Of a stretch of DNA of 64,000 bases, positions 1 through 9,904 are shown piece by piece. This stretch comes from Pseudomonas sp. 8AS (GTDB taxonomy: Bacteria; Pseudomonadota; Gammaproteobacteria; Pseudomonadales; Pseudomonadaceae): the NCBI RefSeq assembly GCF_902506505.1, contig NZ_LR733406.1, forward strand, positions 3,411,732-3,475,731. Reading direction: 5' to 3'. The notes under the pieces are model-generated. The model was given only the letters and a program-made list of their open reading frames with translations. It had not been told where the DNA came from and ran no database searches. Each line of letters begins with the position of its first letter. The first letter of the stretch is position 1. The position numbers and the translations under genes are program-made.

Positions 1-650
1 CCCCCACTCCCCGGCTCGCCCCGCCCCGGGCAGTCGGCAAACTGCACATGGCCGATACGCCCCGCCAGCAGCCGTATCCCGGCCTGGATATCCAGACCCT
101 GCCGGGCCATATGGTAGAGGTCGAACTGCGCCAGGCAGTTCGGGTGGTCCACCGCTCGTAGCAGTTCATCGAGATGCTCGGGGGTGTTGATCAGAAAGCC
201 TGGCATATCCAGCGGATTGATCGCCTCGCTCAGCACACGAATGCCCAGCACCTGAAATGCCTCTGCAGCCTTACGCAAGTTGGCGGCCAGGGTCGCCAGC
301 GCCTGCTCGCGGGAAACGCCGTCGACCAATCGTCCCGGCAACACGTTGATACACATCGGCCGGACCATCGCCGCGTAAGTCAGCGACTCCTGCAGCGCCG
401 CATCGAACTCGGCCTGACGTGCGGGCACTGCTGCCAGACCGGGGCCGCCGTTCATCAGGTCGCCGGCCGGCAGGTTGATCAGCACCAGCGGCATGCCCGC
501 GCGCTCCAGGGCTTCCTTCAGGGCGATCGCCGGCACGGCATAAGGGAACTGGATTTCCACCCCGTCGAAGCCCGCCGCCGCAGCGGCCTGGACCCGCTCG
601 AGCAGCGGCAACTCGGTGAACAGCAGGGAAATGTTCGCGGCGATCTTCAT
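1..650 (-). CDS. hyi: Hydroxypyruvate isomerase family protein (3' end outside window)
   Basis: The protein begins MKIAANISLLFTELPLLERV and carries family signatures: a GFDGVEIQFPY segment near the N-terminus, a NLPAGD...GGPGLAAVP stretch, and an LAQFDLYHMARQ block close to the window edge, followed by HVQFADCPGRGEPG. These fit the xylose-isomerase-like TIM-barrel Hyi/OtnI family, which interconverts hydroxypyruvate and tartronate semialdehyde (or acts on 2-oxotetronates). About 216 codons are present; the family is usually about 260 residues, so only the C-terminus is missing. It lies downstream of the glxR-like gene in the same direction with a REP palindrome between them. Hyi versus OtnI cannot be decided from sequence alone. 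Confidence 0.85.
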   Translation of the reverse strand, partial: MKIAANISLLFTELPLLERVQAAAAAGFDGVEIQFPYAVPAIALKEALERAGMPLVLINLPAGDLMNGGPGLAAVPARQAEFDAALQESLTYAAMVRPMCINVLPGRLVDGVSREQALATLAANLRKAAEAFQVLGIRVLSEAINPLDMPGFLINTPEHLDELLRAVDHPNCLAQFDLYHMARQGLDIQAGIRLLAGRIGHVQFADCPGRGEPGSG

Positions 651-690
651 ACCCATGTCCCGGTTATGTGTTGTGCGCAGAGGCTGCTCG

Positions 691-759
691 CTGTAGGAGC
701 CAGCTTGCGGGCGAAAACCGGCAACGGCAAAAACATCGCGAGCAAGCTCGCTCCTACAG
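691..759. repeat. REP-type palindrome (copy 1)
   Basis: Two arms, TGTAGGAGCCAGCTTGC and its near reverse complement GCAAGCTCGCTCCTACA, are separated by about 30 bases. This is the Pseudomonas extragenic REP/BIME style of palindrome. A second copy lies at 12767-12833. It sits between the glxR-like gene and hyi, so it may fold in their shared transcript. Confidence 0.8.
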
Positions 760-816
760 GCTTTGCGTTGTGACTGCTAGCTACGATCGCAACAGCTGCC
801 AGGTACGGAGCCATCT

Positions 817-1704
817 TCATGGGCCCTCGCGATAGAGCTGCACCAGCGTCGCCGGGTCATGCTCGAGATGGCCCTGGCTGCCATGCAGGCGCATCAACTG
901 GGCGGCCAGGCCGCTGATCGGGGTGGCGCTGCCCTGCTCGCGGGACAGCTTGGTGGCGGTGTCGAGATCCTTGAGCAGGGTGCGCACATGCCACTTGATC
1001 GGCTCGAAGCGGCTCTCGGCCATCTGCGGCGCCAGGATCTGCAGCGGCCTGGAGTCGGCGAAGCCGCCGGCCAGGGCTGGCGCGAGCAGACGGGCATCGA
1101 CGCCCGCCTGTTCGGCCAGGGCGACCACTTCGGCGATCACCAGGGCATTGCAGGCGACGATCATCTGGTTGCACACCTTGGTCACCTGGCCGGCGCCCAC
1201 CTCCCCCATGCGGGTCAGCCGCTGGCCCAGGTGCACCAGGATCGGGCGGATGCGTTCGATGTCCTCGAGCCGTCCTCCCGCCATGATCGCCAGGCTGCCG
1301 GCTTCTGCGCCGGGTGTGCCGCCGGATACCGGCGCATCGACCCAGCGCATGCCCGTGCGCCGCTCCAGCTCCGCCGCCATCTCGCGGGTCGCGGCGGGCT
1401 CCAGGCTGGAAAAATCGACCAGCAACTGGCCGGCCCTGGCCCCCTCGACGATGCCGCCGGGGCCGAACACCACCTCGCGCACCGCGGCCGTATCGGCCAG
1501 GCAGAGCATGACGATGTCGGCATCGGCGCACAGCTGCAGCGGCGCCGCTGCGGGCTGCGCGCCCAGTTCGAGCAGCGCCAGGCATTTGCCCGGCGAGCGG
1601 TTCCACACCCGCAGCGGGTAGCCCGCCGCCAGCAGGCGACGGGTCATGGGCAACCCCATCAGGCCGATACCGGCGAAGGCCAGGGCAGGCAGAGAAGTGG
1701 ACAT
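817..1704 (-). CDS. glxR: Beta-hydroxyacid dehydrogenase, GlxR/GarR-like (tartronate semialdehyde reductase family)
   Basis: A 295-residue protein of the 3-hydroxyisobutyrate dehydrogenase superfamily. Visible motifs are the dinucleotide-binding GIGLMG near the N-terminus, the substrate-binding DAPVSGG block, and GAGQVTKVCNQ carrying the catalytic lysine and asparagine. ATG at 1704 is chosen because GGAG lies six bases upstream; an in-frame ATG 15 bases earlier (1719) has no better site. Beside hyi it would reduce tartronate semialdehyde to glycerate in glyoxylate metabolism. An LtnD-like role on threonate or erythronate is possible because no glyoxylate carboligase is visible here. Confidence 0.75.
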   Translation of the reverse strand: MSTSLPALAFAGIGLMGLPMTRRLLAAGYPLRVWNRSPGKCLALLELGAQPAAAPLQLCADADIVMLCLADTAAVREVVFGPGGIVEGARAGQLLVDFSSLEPAATREMAAELERRTGMRWVDAPVSGGTPGAEAGSLAIMAGGRLEDIERIRPILVHLGQRLTRMGEVGAGQVTKVCNQMIVACNALVIAEVVALAEQAGVDARLLAPALAGGFADSRPLQILAPQMAESRFEPIKWHVRTLLKDLDTATKLSREQGSATPISGLAAQLMRLHGSQGHLEHDPATLVQLYREGP

Positions 1705-1806
1705 AGAAGGCTCCAGCACAAGATCGTGGCGCTAGTTTAACCGCAGCCATCCCGGGATTGGACGGGCCGGCACCCGCCTATGTCCCTCTTAAGGGTGTTG
1801 GATTGT

Positions 1807-1943
1807 GCGGCGCGCCGGCGTGGGTAGGTTGGCGTTGAGCGCAGCGAAGCCCAACAACCGGGGCACGATCGTTGGGCTTCGTCGCGCTGCTCCTCAACCC
1901 AACCTACAACTCATCGCCTTTGCAACACGCTACTGGGACATAG
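1807..1943 (+). repeat. About 135-bp intergenic repeat, copy 1 (inverted copy at 9570-9702)
   Basis: The core is an imperfect palindrome with arms GTAGGTTGGCGTTGAGCGCA and TGCTCCTCAACCCAACCTAC. The flanks, GCGGCGCGCC on the left and ACTCATCGCC...TTGCAACA...GGACATAG on the right, also recur in the second copy in opposite orientation. It fills most of the gene-free stretch 1705-2007; nothing else is recognisable there. Confidence 0.85.
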
Positions 1944-2007
1944 CCGCTGAAAAGGCTCTCGCCCCATTCAATATGCTGCGTAACGTTGCACCGTGGGACA
2001 TGGCCTG

Positions 2008-2367
2008 CTAGAAGCCGTCCTTGGCCAGGTGGTCGAAGTTGACCGGGTCGCCAGGGCGGGCGCCGAGCTTGTCGCGGATGTCCTGATACATCCGGTCGTA
2101 CTCGTCGTGGCCGTGCATGATCAGGTTGTGACCTGTCGGCAGGCCATGCTTGGCCGCCACGCGCGTCAGCACACTGGCGAAGTTGAAGGCGGTATCGCGG
2201 TGCAGGTCGAACTCCTCGGAAAACGCCTTGCCTTCGATCTCGCCGACCATGCGAAAGTGCAGCATCGCCCCCTCCTTGGGGTCCTGGCGCACTTCATAGA
2301 AGAGGTCGATGGCAAACTGCAGCTGACCGGGCAGATTGCTTCTATGCAGATGGCCGGGTTGAAACAT
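2008..2367 (-). CDS. DUF5064 family protein
   Basis: A 119-residue soluble protein starting MFQPGHLHRSNLPGQ, with YEVRQDPKEGAMLHFRMVGEI, FNFASVLTRVAAKHGLP and HDEYDRMYQDIR segments. It resembles the Pseudomonas DUF5064 family of unknown function. No signal peptide or membrane segment is seen. It is probably its own unit, with the DUF2288 gene 66 bp upstream in the same direction. Function is not known. Confidence 0.75.
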   Translation of the reverse strand: MFQPGHLHRSNLPGQLQFAIDLFYEVRQDPKEGAMLHFRMVGEIEGKAFSEEFDLHRDTAFNFASVLTRVAAKHGLPTGHNLIMHGHDEYDRMYQDIRDKLGARPGDPVNFDHLAKDGF

Positions 2368-2433
2368 GGCAATGCTCCTTGGGGTCCGTAACCTTCGGTT
2401 CTGCTGCCAGAGCGCGCTCTCAGCGCCCCGGTG

Positions 2434-2751
2434 TCAATGCACGCTCGGCGCCGCACTGCGCTCCTGGATCAGCACCCAGGGGGCGACGACGACCGCCCAC
2501 AGCTGCGGGTCGCGCGCCAGCAGGTCCTCGGCGCACGCCTCCTCGACCTTGGCCAGCAGGCCGGCCTGCAGCCAGGCGGCCACCTTGGCCTGGTCATCCT
2601 CGGCCACGGCCAGCGCCACCTCGACCAGATCCTGGGCGCCGTCGACCCACAGCAGAGCCCCACGGGCGAAGAAAGGCTGCAGTTCCTGCCAGGTGATCGG
2701 CGCGGTTTCGCCAAGCAGCTTGGCATAGAGGGTGCTAGGTTGTTCTGTCAT
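2434..2751 (-). CDS. DUF2288 family protein
   Basis: A 105-residue acidic protein beginning MTEQPSTLYAKLLGETAPI, followed by WQELQPFFARGALLWVD, LVEVALAVAEDD and LWAVVVAPWVLIQE, which are DUF2288 hallmarks. The frame extends upstream to 2901, but the conserved N-terminus and family length point to the ATG at 2751. Cytoplasmic, function unknown. Confidence 0.8.
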   Translation of the reverse strand: MTEQPSTLYAKLLGETAPITWQELQPFFARGALLWVDGAQDLVEVALAVAEDDQAKVAAWLQAGLLAKVEEACAEDLLARDPQLWAVVVAPWVLIQERSAAPSVH

Positions 2752-3039
2752 GACGTGCCCGTGTTCGATCATTGGGTTGAACGTGTGGCGGCCATGATAA
2801 CGTCGGTCGTCCACCAGGCAAGTCGGTGGTGCAATGTCCAGGCCCGGCGAGGAGCATCGGGCCAGCGAAAAGCACGCCGTTATTCTGTATGTTTGTTTCA
2901 ATTAAGCGACACCCACCCACCCTGCCCCGACCTGCCGGCTTTTCAAGCCAGGAAACGGAGTTCTACACTGTGCCGGTACAGTTGCCAGGGGTGTGGCCGG
3001 GACGTAGCAACCGGTCCTGCAGCTTTGGCCGCATGGATT
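2752..3039. other. Gene-free region upstream of braC
   Basis: About 290 bases between divergent genes. I see no gene, repeat or tRNA. The stretch around 2885-2910 (TATGTTTGTTTCAATTAAGC) is the most AT-rich part and is a reasonable place for the bra promoter, but I cannot name clear -35/-10 hexamers. Confidence 0.4.
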
Positions 3040-3066
3040 ACAACAACGAAAAACACCAATAAAAGA
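3040..3066 (+). promoter_or_regulatory. A-rich CA motif in the braC leader (possible Hfq/Crc site)
   Basis: ACAACAACGAAAAACACCAA followed by TAAAAG lies directly before the GAGTGGAG ribosome-binding site of braC. Runs of A-purine-N triplets just upstream of the start are the known target form for Hfq/Crc translational repression in Pseudomonas, and amino-acid uptake genes are typical targets. Only the motif is seen; binding is inferred. Confidence 0.5.
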
Positions 3067-3076
3067 GTGGAGCACT

Positions 3077-4204
3077 ATGAACAAGGCTAGCAAGCACGTA
3101 TCCAAGCTGTTCGCCGCCATGGCTCTGGCTGGCATGACCAGCTATTCGATGGCAGCTGATACCATCAAAATCGCTCTGGCAGGCCCGGTTACCGGTGCCG
3201 TTGCCCAGTATGGCGAGATGCAGTTCATCGGTGCCGAAATGGCCATCGAGCAGATCAACAAGGCCGGCGGGGTGAACGGCGCGATGCTCGAAGGCGTCAA
3301 GTACGACGACGCCTGCGACCCGAAACAGGCCGTGGCCGTAGCCAACAAGATCGTCAACGACGAAGTCAAATTCGTGGTTGGCCACCTCTGCTCCAGCTCC
3401 ACTCAGCCGGCGTCCGACATTTACGAAGACGAAGGCATCCTGATGATTACCGCGGCCTCCACCAGCCCGGACATCACCTCGCGCGGCTACCAGCTGGTGT
3501 TCCGCACCATCGGTCTGGACAGCCTGCAGGGCCCGACCGCCGGCAACTTCATTGCCGACCACGTCAAGCCGAAAACCGTTGCCGTGCTCCACGACAAGCA
3601 GCAGTACGGTGAAGGCATCGCCACCGCGGTCAAGCAGACCCTGGAAGGCAAAGGCACCAAGGTCGCCATGTTCGAAGGCATCAACGCCGGCGACAAGGAC
3701 TTCTCCGCCCTGATCGCCAAGCTCAAGCAAGCCGGCGTCGATTTCGTCTACTACGGCGGCTACCACCCGGAACTGGGCCTGCTGCTGCGCCAGACCAAGG
3801 AAAAAGGCCTGAACATCAAGTTCATGGGCCCGGAAGGCGTGGGCAACAAGGAAATCTCCGCCATCGCCGGCCCGGCCTCCGAAGGCCTGCTGGTGACCCT
3901 GCCGAAATCCTTCGACCAGGATCCGAAGAACCAGGCGCTGGTAGAAGGCTTCAAGGCCAAGAACCAAGACCCGAGCGGCCCGTTCGTGTTCCCGGCCTAC
4001 GCTGCCGTGCAAGTGATTGCCGAAGGCATCAAGAAGGCGGGCGACACCGACACCGCCAAAGTCGCCGAAGCGCTGCGCAGTAACAGCTTCGACACCCCCA
4101 CCGGTAGCCTGGCCTTCGACGAGAAGGGCGATCTGAAGGACTTCAGCTTCGTGGTTTACGAGTGGCACCAGGACGGCACCAAAACCGAAGCCCCTCTTAA
4201 ATAA
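3077..4204 (+). CDS. braC: Branched-chain amino acid ABC transporter, periplasmic binding protein
   Basis: A 375-residue class I periplasmic binding protein. A Sec signal peptide (about 1-26, ending SYSMAA) precedes mature DTIKIALAGPVTGAVAQYG. The paired cysteines (DDAC and GHLCSSS) and the segments KQQYGEGIA and GPEGVGN closely follow P. aeruginosa BraC. It delivers Leu/Ile/Val (and Ala/Thr) to the BraDEFG membrane complex. The start has a GGAG site six bases upstream. First gene of the bra operon, with an intercistronic hairpin behind it that probably lets braC be more abundant than the membrane genes. Confidence 0.97.
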   Translation: MNKASKHVSKLFAAMALAGMTSYSMAADTIKIALAGPVTGAVAQYGEMQFIGAEMAIEQINKAGGVNGAMLEGVKYDDACDPKQAVAVANKIVNDEVKFVVGHLCSSSTQPASDIYEDEGILMITAASTSPDITSRGYQLVFRTIGLDSLQGPTAGNFIADHVKPKTVAVLHDKQQYGEGIATAVKQTLEGKGTKVAMFEGINAGDKDFSALIAKLKQAGVDFVYYGGYHPELGLLLRQTKEKGLNIKFMGPEGVGNKEISAIAGPASEGLLVTLPKSFDQDPKNQALVEGFKAKNQDPSGPFVFPAYAAVQVIAEGIKKAGDTDTAKVAEALRSNSFDTPTGSLAFDEKGDLKDFSFVVYEWHQDGTKTEAPLK

Positions 4205-4230
4205 AGAGAAGGCTTCCCGCCTGAACCCAG

Positions 4231-4262
4231 AGCCCACTGCACATGCAGTGGGCTTTGTTTAT
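4231..4262 (+). terminator. Intercistronic hairpin / partial terminator between braC and braD
   Basis: AGCCCACTGCA and TGCAGTGGGCT form a perfect 11-bp inverted repeat with almost no spacer, followed by TTGTTTATT. A strong stem with a moderate U-tract inside an ABC operon, right after the binding-protein gene, fits partial termination or 3'-end stabilisation of braC mRNA. Confidence 0.75.
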
Positions 4263-4328
4263 TCGAAGAATCCCGGTCATACGCTGCGCCACAAGCGCCG
4301 CCTTGCGTAGCGACCCAGGAGCTAGGCA

Positions 4329-5248
<920 letters not shown>

Positions 5249-5252
<4 letters not shown>

Positions 5253-6508
5253 TCGCCAAGAACCTCAAGACCGCTTTCTTCAGCGCCCTGCTGGTGCTGG
5301 CCGTGGCCTACCCGGTGCTCGGCCTGAAGCTGACCACCGTCGGCATCAAGCTGGAAGTGCACGGCGCCAGCCCGGCCATCCTCTGGACCATCGCCGGATG
5401 CGCCATCGCCATGTTCTTCTGGCAGCTGTTCCGCAGCCAGGTCAGCGCGGCCTGGGCCCAGGTACCGTCGCTGCCGAGCATGCCGGCACGCACCAGCAGC
5501 TTCCTCACTCTGCCCTCGACCCAGCGCTGGCTGGTGCTCGGCCTGATCGTGGTCGGCCTGGCCTGGCCGTTCTTCGGCAGCCGCGGCGCGGTGGACATCG
5601 CCACCCTGATCCTGATCTACGTGATGCTCGGCCTCGGCCTGAACATCGTGGTCGGCCTGGCCGGCCTGCTCGATCTGGGTTACGTCGGCTTTTACGCCGT
5701 CGGCGCCTACAGCTATGCGCTGCTGTCGCACTACTACGGCCTTGGCTTCTGGGTGTGCCTGCCGATCGCCGGGCTGATGGCGGCCTTCTTCGGCTTCATC
5801 CTCGGCTTCCCGGTGCTGCGCCTGAGGGGCGACTACCTGGCCATCGTCACACTCGGTTTCGGCGAGATCATCCGCATCCTGCTACGCAACATGACCGAGA
5901 TCACCGGCGGCCCCAACGGCATCAGCAACATCGAGAAACCGAGCCTGTTCGGCCTGTCCTTCGAGCGCCGCGCCGCCGAAGGCATGCAGACCTTCCACGA
6001 GTTCTTCGGCGTGGCCTACAACGGCATCAACAAGGTGATCTTCCTCTACCTGATCGCCCTGCTGCTGGTTCTGCTGACCCTGTTCGTGATCAACCGCCTG
6101 CTGCGCATGCCGATCGGCCGCGCCTGGGAAGCCCTGCGCGAAGACGAGATCGCCTGCCGTGCGCTGGGCATGAACCCGACCATCATCAAGCTCTCGGCCT
6201 TCACCCTCGGTGCCTGCTTCGCCGGTTTCGCCGGCAGCTTCTTCGCCGCGCGCCAGGGTCTGGTCACGCCTGAATCCTTCACCTTCATCGAGTCGGCAAC
6301 CATCCTCGCCATCGTCGTGCTCGGTGGCATGGGCTCGCAACTGGGCATCATCCTCGCCGCCGTGGTGATGATCCTGCTGCCGGAGCTGATGCGCGAGTTC
6401 AGCGAGTACCGCATGCTGATGTTCGGCGCCCTGATGGTACTGATGATGATCTGGCGTCCGCAGGGCCTGCTGCCCATGCAACGCCCGCACCTGGAGTTGA
6501 AACCATGA
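5249..6508 (+). CDS. braE: High-affinity branched-chain amino acid ABC transporter permease, LivM type
   Basis: A 419-residue permease with a longer N-terminal extension than LivH: two hydrophobic segments (about 5-65) before the core. The core has [22 protein letters not shown] and the coupling loop GGMGSQLG. It overlaps braD and braF by four bases on each side. It is the second permease subunit of the BraCDEFG importer. Confidence 0.97.
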
Positions 6509-7272
6509 GCCGCCCGATTCTTGAAGTCAGCGGGCTGACCATGCGCTTCGGCGGTCTGCTGGCCGTCAACAATGTCGCCCTGAGCGTGCAGCCCAAGCAA
6601 GTCGTGTCGATGATCGGCCCCAACGGCGCCGGCAAGACCACCGTATTCAACTGCCTGACCGGCTTCTACCAGCCCACCGGCGGGGTGATCCTGCTGGACG
6701 ACGAGCCGATCCAGCATCTGCCCGGCCACCGGATTGCCCGCAAGGGCGTGGTGCGGACTTTCCAGAACGTTCGCCTGTTCAAGGAAATGACCGCGGTGGA
6801 GAACTTGCTGGTGGCCCAGCATCGCCACCTCAACACCAACTTCCTCGCCGGCCTGCTGAAGACCCCCGCCTTTCGCCGCAGCGAGAAGAAGGCCATGGAG
6901 TACGCCGCGCACTGGCTGGAGCAGGTCAACCTGACCGAGGTGGCCAACCGCCCGGCCGGCACCCTGGCCTACGGCCAGCAGCGGCGCCTGGAAATCGCCC
7001 GCTGCATGATGACCCGCCCGCGCATCCTCATGCTCGACGAGCCGGCCGCCGGCCTCAACCCGCGCGAGACCGAGGACCTCAAGGCGCTGATCGGCATGCT
7101 GCGCAATGACCACGACGTCACCGTGCTGCTGATCGAGCACGACATGAAGCTGGTCATGAGCATTTCCGACCACATCTACGTGATCAACCAGGGCACCCCC
7201 CTGGCGGACGGCACGCCGGAGCAGATCCGCAACAATCCGGACGTGATCAAAGCCTACCTGGGGGAAGCGTAA
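6505..7272 (+). CDS. braF: Branched-chain amino acid ABC transporter ATP-binding protein, LivG type
   Basis: A 255-residue ABC ATPase. Walker [10 protein letters not shown] (about residue 35), the signature variant [12 protein letters not shown], Walker [14 protein letters not shown] and switch histidine in [11 protein letters not shown] are all present. AYGQQ in place of LSGGQ is normal for LivG proteins. It overlaps the braE stop and is followed two bases later by braG. Confidence 0.97.
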   Translation: MSRPILEVSGLTMRFGGLLAVNNVALSVQPKQVVSMIGPNGAGKTTVFNCLTGFYQPTGGVILLDDEPIQHLPGHRIARKGVVRTFQNVRLFKEMTAVENLLVAQHRHLNTNFLAGLLKTPAFRRSEKKAMEYAAHWLEQVNLTEVANRPAGTLAYGQQRRLEIARCMMTRPRILMLDEPAAGLNPRETEDLKALIGMLRNDHDVTVLLIEHDMKLVMSISDHIYVINQGTPLADGTPEQIRNNPDVIKAYLGEA

Positions 7273-7274
7273 CC

Positions 7275-7976
7275 ATGCTGAGTTTCCAGAACGTCTCCAC
7301 CTTCTACGGCAAGATCCAGGCCCTGCACAACGTCAGCATCGAAGTGCAGCAAGGCGAGATCGTCACCCTGATCGGCGCCAACGGTGCCGGCAAGTCGACC
7401 CTGCTGATGACCCTGTGCGGCTCGCCACGCGCGGCCAGCGGCAGCATCCGCTACCTGGGCGAAGAACTGGTCGGCCAGGACTCCTGCGACATCATGCGCA
7501 AGAGCATCGCGGTGGTGCCGGAAGGCCGCCGCGTGTTCGCCCGCCTGACCGTGGAAGAGAACCTGGCCATGGGCGGTTTCTTCGGCAGCAAGGCCGACAA
7601 CCAGGCGCAGATGGACAAGGTCCTGCAGCTGTTCCCGCGCCTCAAGGAACGCTTCGACCAGCGCGCCGGCACCATGTCCGGCGGCGAACAGCAGATGCTC
7701 GCCATCGGCCGTGCGCTGATGAGCAAGCCAAAGCTGCTGCTGCTCGACGAGCCGTCGCTGGGCCTGGCGCCGATCATCATCCAGCAGATCTTCGACATCA
7801 TCGAACAGCTGCGCGAGGATGGCGTGACCGTGTTCCTGGTCGAGCAGAACGCCAACCAGGCGCTCAGGCTGGCCGACCGCGCCTATGTGCTGGAGAACGG
7901 CCATATCGTCATGCAGGGCAGCGGTGCCGACCTGCTGGTCGACCCCAAGGTACGCGACGCCTACCTCGGCGGCTGA
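7275..7976 (+). CDS. braG: Branched-chain amino acid ABC transporter ATP-binding protein, LivF type
   Basis: A 233-residue ABC ATPase with Walker A GANGAGKST, signature MSGGEQQMLAIGRAL, Walker B LLLLDEPSLGL and the H-loop replaced by VEQNANQAL, as is usual in LivF proteins. It is the last gene of the bra operon and is followed by a strong terminator. Confidence 0.97.
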   Translation: MLSFQNVSTFYGKIQALHNVSIEVQQGEIVTLIGANGAGKSTLLMTLCGSPRAASGSIRYLGEELVGQDSCDIMRKSIAVVPEGRRVFARLTVEENLAMGGFFGSKADNQAQMDKVLQLFPRLKERFDQRAGTMSGGEQQMLAIGRALMSKPKLLLLDEPSLGLAPIIIQQIFDIIEQLREDGVTVFLVEQNANQALRLADRAYVLENGHIVMQGSGADLLVDPKVRDAYLGG

Positions 7977-7993
7977 TGCGCCCGGCCTGAACA

Positions 7994-8020
7994 AAAACGG
8001 CCCCTCGCGGGCCGTTTTCA
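7994..8020 (+). terminator. Rho-independent terminator of the bra operon
   Basis: AAAACGGCCC-CTCGC-GGGCCGTTTT forms a perfect 10-bp stem with a five-base loop and a U-run, 17 bases after the braG stop. Confidence 0.93.
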
Positions 8021-8033
8021 TTACACGGATCGC

Positions 8034-8095
8034 GTAGGGTGCGCCGTGCGCACCAGAAGACCCGCACAGACGTCGGTGCGCACGGCGCACCCTAC
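8034..8095. repeat. GTAGGGTGCGCC palindrome, copy 1
   Basis: A 21-base arm GTAGGGTGCGCCGTGCGCAC(C) and its exact reverse complement are separated by 20 bases. The same palindrome recurs near 17298 and 57105, with a single arm at 54169. It lies between the bra terminator and sstT; apart from this repeat, 8021-8299 shows nothing but the sstT leader. Confidence 0.85.
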
Positions 8096-8299
8096 ACGGC
8101 ACCAACTGACGGAAGGCCGCCACCCGCTCCTTCGAGCCTTTAGAATCGCCGCCTCGTTTTCTGCGCCTGCCGCCACCCGGCAGGCACCCGGAATCCGACC
8201 GTCCAGCCAGCACGGGTCACCACCCTGCCCCGGCCGGGCTGTCGCCCCGCATGCACTGCGCCCACCGGCGCGGCATGCCGAACCTCAGGAACATCGACC

Positions 8300-9520
8300 A
8301 TGATCCATCGTCCCATCCTGCAACTGCTCGCCCGCACCAGCCTGGTCAGCCAGATCATCATCGGCCTGGTCGCCGGCATCCTGCTGGCCCTGCTGTGGCC
8401 CCAGGCCACCGCCGAAGTCGGCTTCCTCGGCAGCCTGTTCATCTCCGCCCTGAAAGCCGTGGCGCCGGTACTGGTGTTCATCCTGGTGGCCTCGGCGATC
8501 GCCAACCACAAGCCGGGCCAGCCGACCCATATCCGCCCGATCCTGGTGCTCTACCTGGTTGGCACCCTGGCCGCCGCCATTGTCGCGGTGATCGCCAGCA
8601 GCCTGTGGCCGTCGACCCTGGTACTCAGCGAGGCGGCCAGCGGCAGCACCCCGCCCGGTGGTATCGCCGAAGTGCTCAAGACCCTGGCGCTGAACGTGGT
8701 GGACAACCCGGTCAATGCCCTGCTCAAAGGCAACTTCATCGGCATCCTGGCCTGGGCCATCGGCCTGGGCATCGCCATTCGCCACGGCAGCGACACCACC
8801 CGCACGGTGTTCGGCGACCTGGCCGAGGGCGTCTCGCTGATCGTGCGCGTGGTCATCCGCTTCGCCCCGCTGGGGGTGTTCGGTCTGGTCGCCACCACCT
8901 TCGCCGACGCCGGGCTCAAGGCCCTGCTCGGCTACGCCCAGCTGCTGGTCGTGCTGGTCGGCTGCATGCTGTTCGTCGCCCTGGTGGTCAACCCGCTGAT
9001 CGTCTTCAGCCAGATCCGCCGCAACCCCTATCCGCTGGTGCTGACCTGCCTGCGCGAAAGCGGCATCACTGCCTTCTTCACCCGCAGCTCGGCGGCCAAC
9101 GTGCCGGTCAACCTGCAGCTGGCCGAACGCCTGGGCCTGCATGAAGACACCTATTCGGTGTCCATCCCGCTGGGCGCGACCATCAACATGGCCGGCGCCG
9201 CCATCACCATCAGCGTGCTGACCCTGGCCGCCGTGCATACCCTGGGCATAGTCGTGGACATGCCCACCGCCATCCTGCTGTGCGTGGTCTCGGCCATCTG
9301 CGCCAGCGGCGCCTCGGGCGTGGCCGGCGGTTCGCTGCTGCTGATCCCGCTGGCCTGCAGCCTGTTCGGCATCCCCAGCGAAACCGCCATGCAGGTGGTG
9401 GCCATCGGCTTCATCATCGGCATCCTGCAGGACAGCGCCGAGACCGCGCTGAACTCCTCCACCGACGTGCTGTTCACCGCGGCCGCCTGCCTGGCCAGGG
9501 AAGAGCGCCAGGCAAGCTGA
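8300..9520 (+). CDS. sstT: Sodium/serine-threonine symporter SstT
   Basis: A 406-residue member of the dicarboxylate/amino acid:cation symporter family. Motifs include [20 protein letters not shown] (the serine-rich re-entrant loop), [19 protein letters not shown] and the C-terminal [16 protein letters not shown]. These match SstT rather than GltP/DctA. It imports serine and threonine with Na+. Single gene with its own terminator; location next to bra groups two amino-acid importers. Confidence 0.95.
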   Translation: MIHRPILQLLARTSLVSQIIIGLVAGILLALLWPQATAEVGFLGSLFISALKAVAPVLVFILVASAIANHKPGQPTHIRPILVLYLVGTLAAAIVAVIASSLWPSTLVLSEAASGSTPPGGIAEVLKTLALNVVDNPVNALLKGNFIGILAWAIGLGIAIRHGSDTTRTVFGDLAEGVSLIVRVVIRFAPLGVFGLVATTFADAGLKALLGYAQLLVVLVGCMLFVALVVNPLIVFSQIRRNPYPLVLTCLRESGITAFFTRSSAANVPVNLQLAERLGLHEDTYSVSIPLGATINMAGAAITISVLTLAAVHTLGIVVDMPTAILLCVVSAICASGASGVAGGSLLLIPLACSLFGIPSETAMQVVAIGFIIGILQDSAETALNSSTDVLFTAAACLAREERQAS

Positions 9521-9540
9521 AGCCCGCGCATTCCTGCCGA

Positions 9541-9566
9541 AAAAACGCCCTCCGGGGCGTTTTTTG
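9541..9566 (+). terminator. Rho-independent terminator of sstT
   Basis: AAAAAACGCCC and GGGCGTTTTTT surround a short loop, 20 bases after the sstT stop. Confidence 0.92.
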
Positions 9567-9569
9567 GTC

Positions 9570-9702
9570 TATGTCCTAATAGCCTGTTGCAACGGCGATG
9601 AGTCGTAGGTTGGGTTGAGGAGCCGCGCGACGAAGCCCAACGAGCCTGCCCCGGTTGCTGGGCTTCGCTGCGCTCAACGCCAACCTACCCAGGCGCGCCG
9701 CG
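9570..9702 (-). repeat. About 135-bp intergenic repeat, copy 2 (inverted relative to 1807-1943)
   Basis: Read on the minus strand, this stretch aligns end to end with 1807-1943: GCGGCGCGCC, TGGGTAGGTTGGCGTTGAGC, the central palindrome, then ACTCATCGCCGTTGCAACA and GGACATAG. Only scattered differences are seen. The two copies bracket the bra-sstT block as an inverted pair. Confidence 0.85.
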
Positions 9703-9867
9703 AAATGCTGGGCAAGGGAAATCACCCTGACGCCAGACAAGCAGGTCACGCAGGCCAATAGCACGCCGGGCTATGCGCTGCAGCGGCCGTTCAAGAACAA
9801 ACGCATGCTCTGCTATGCGATCAGCGCCAGCGACGATCTGCTGCGCAACGACTCCGCGACCTACTGA
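9703..9867 (+). pseudogene. Possible 3' remnant of an unidentified gene
   Basis: After the repeat ends, one frame stays open to TGA at 9865-9867 and reads REITLTPDKQVTQANSTP, then GYALQRPFKNKRMLCYAISA and SDDLLRNDSATY. The composition looks like coding sequence, but there is no start with a ribosome-binding site, and the only upstream ATG (9655) lies inside the repeat. A gene tail cut by the repeat is one reading; random open frame is the other. I do not recognise the family. Confidence 0.3.
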
Positions 9868-9904
9868 ACAGCTCCACCCGGACGGGTACGCTGCCAGGCG
9901 CCGC

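Noticed and set aside
3038..4237. Minus-strand 399-codon frame
   Set aside because: Antisense to braC, which is unmistakable.
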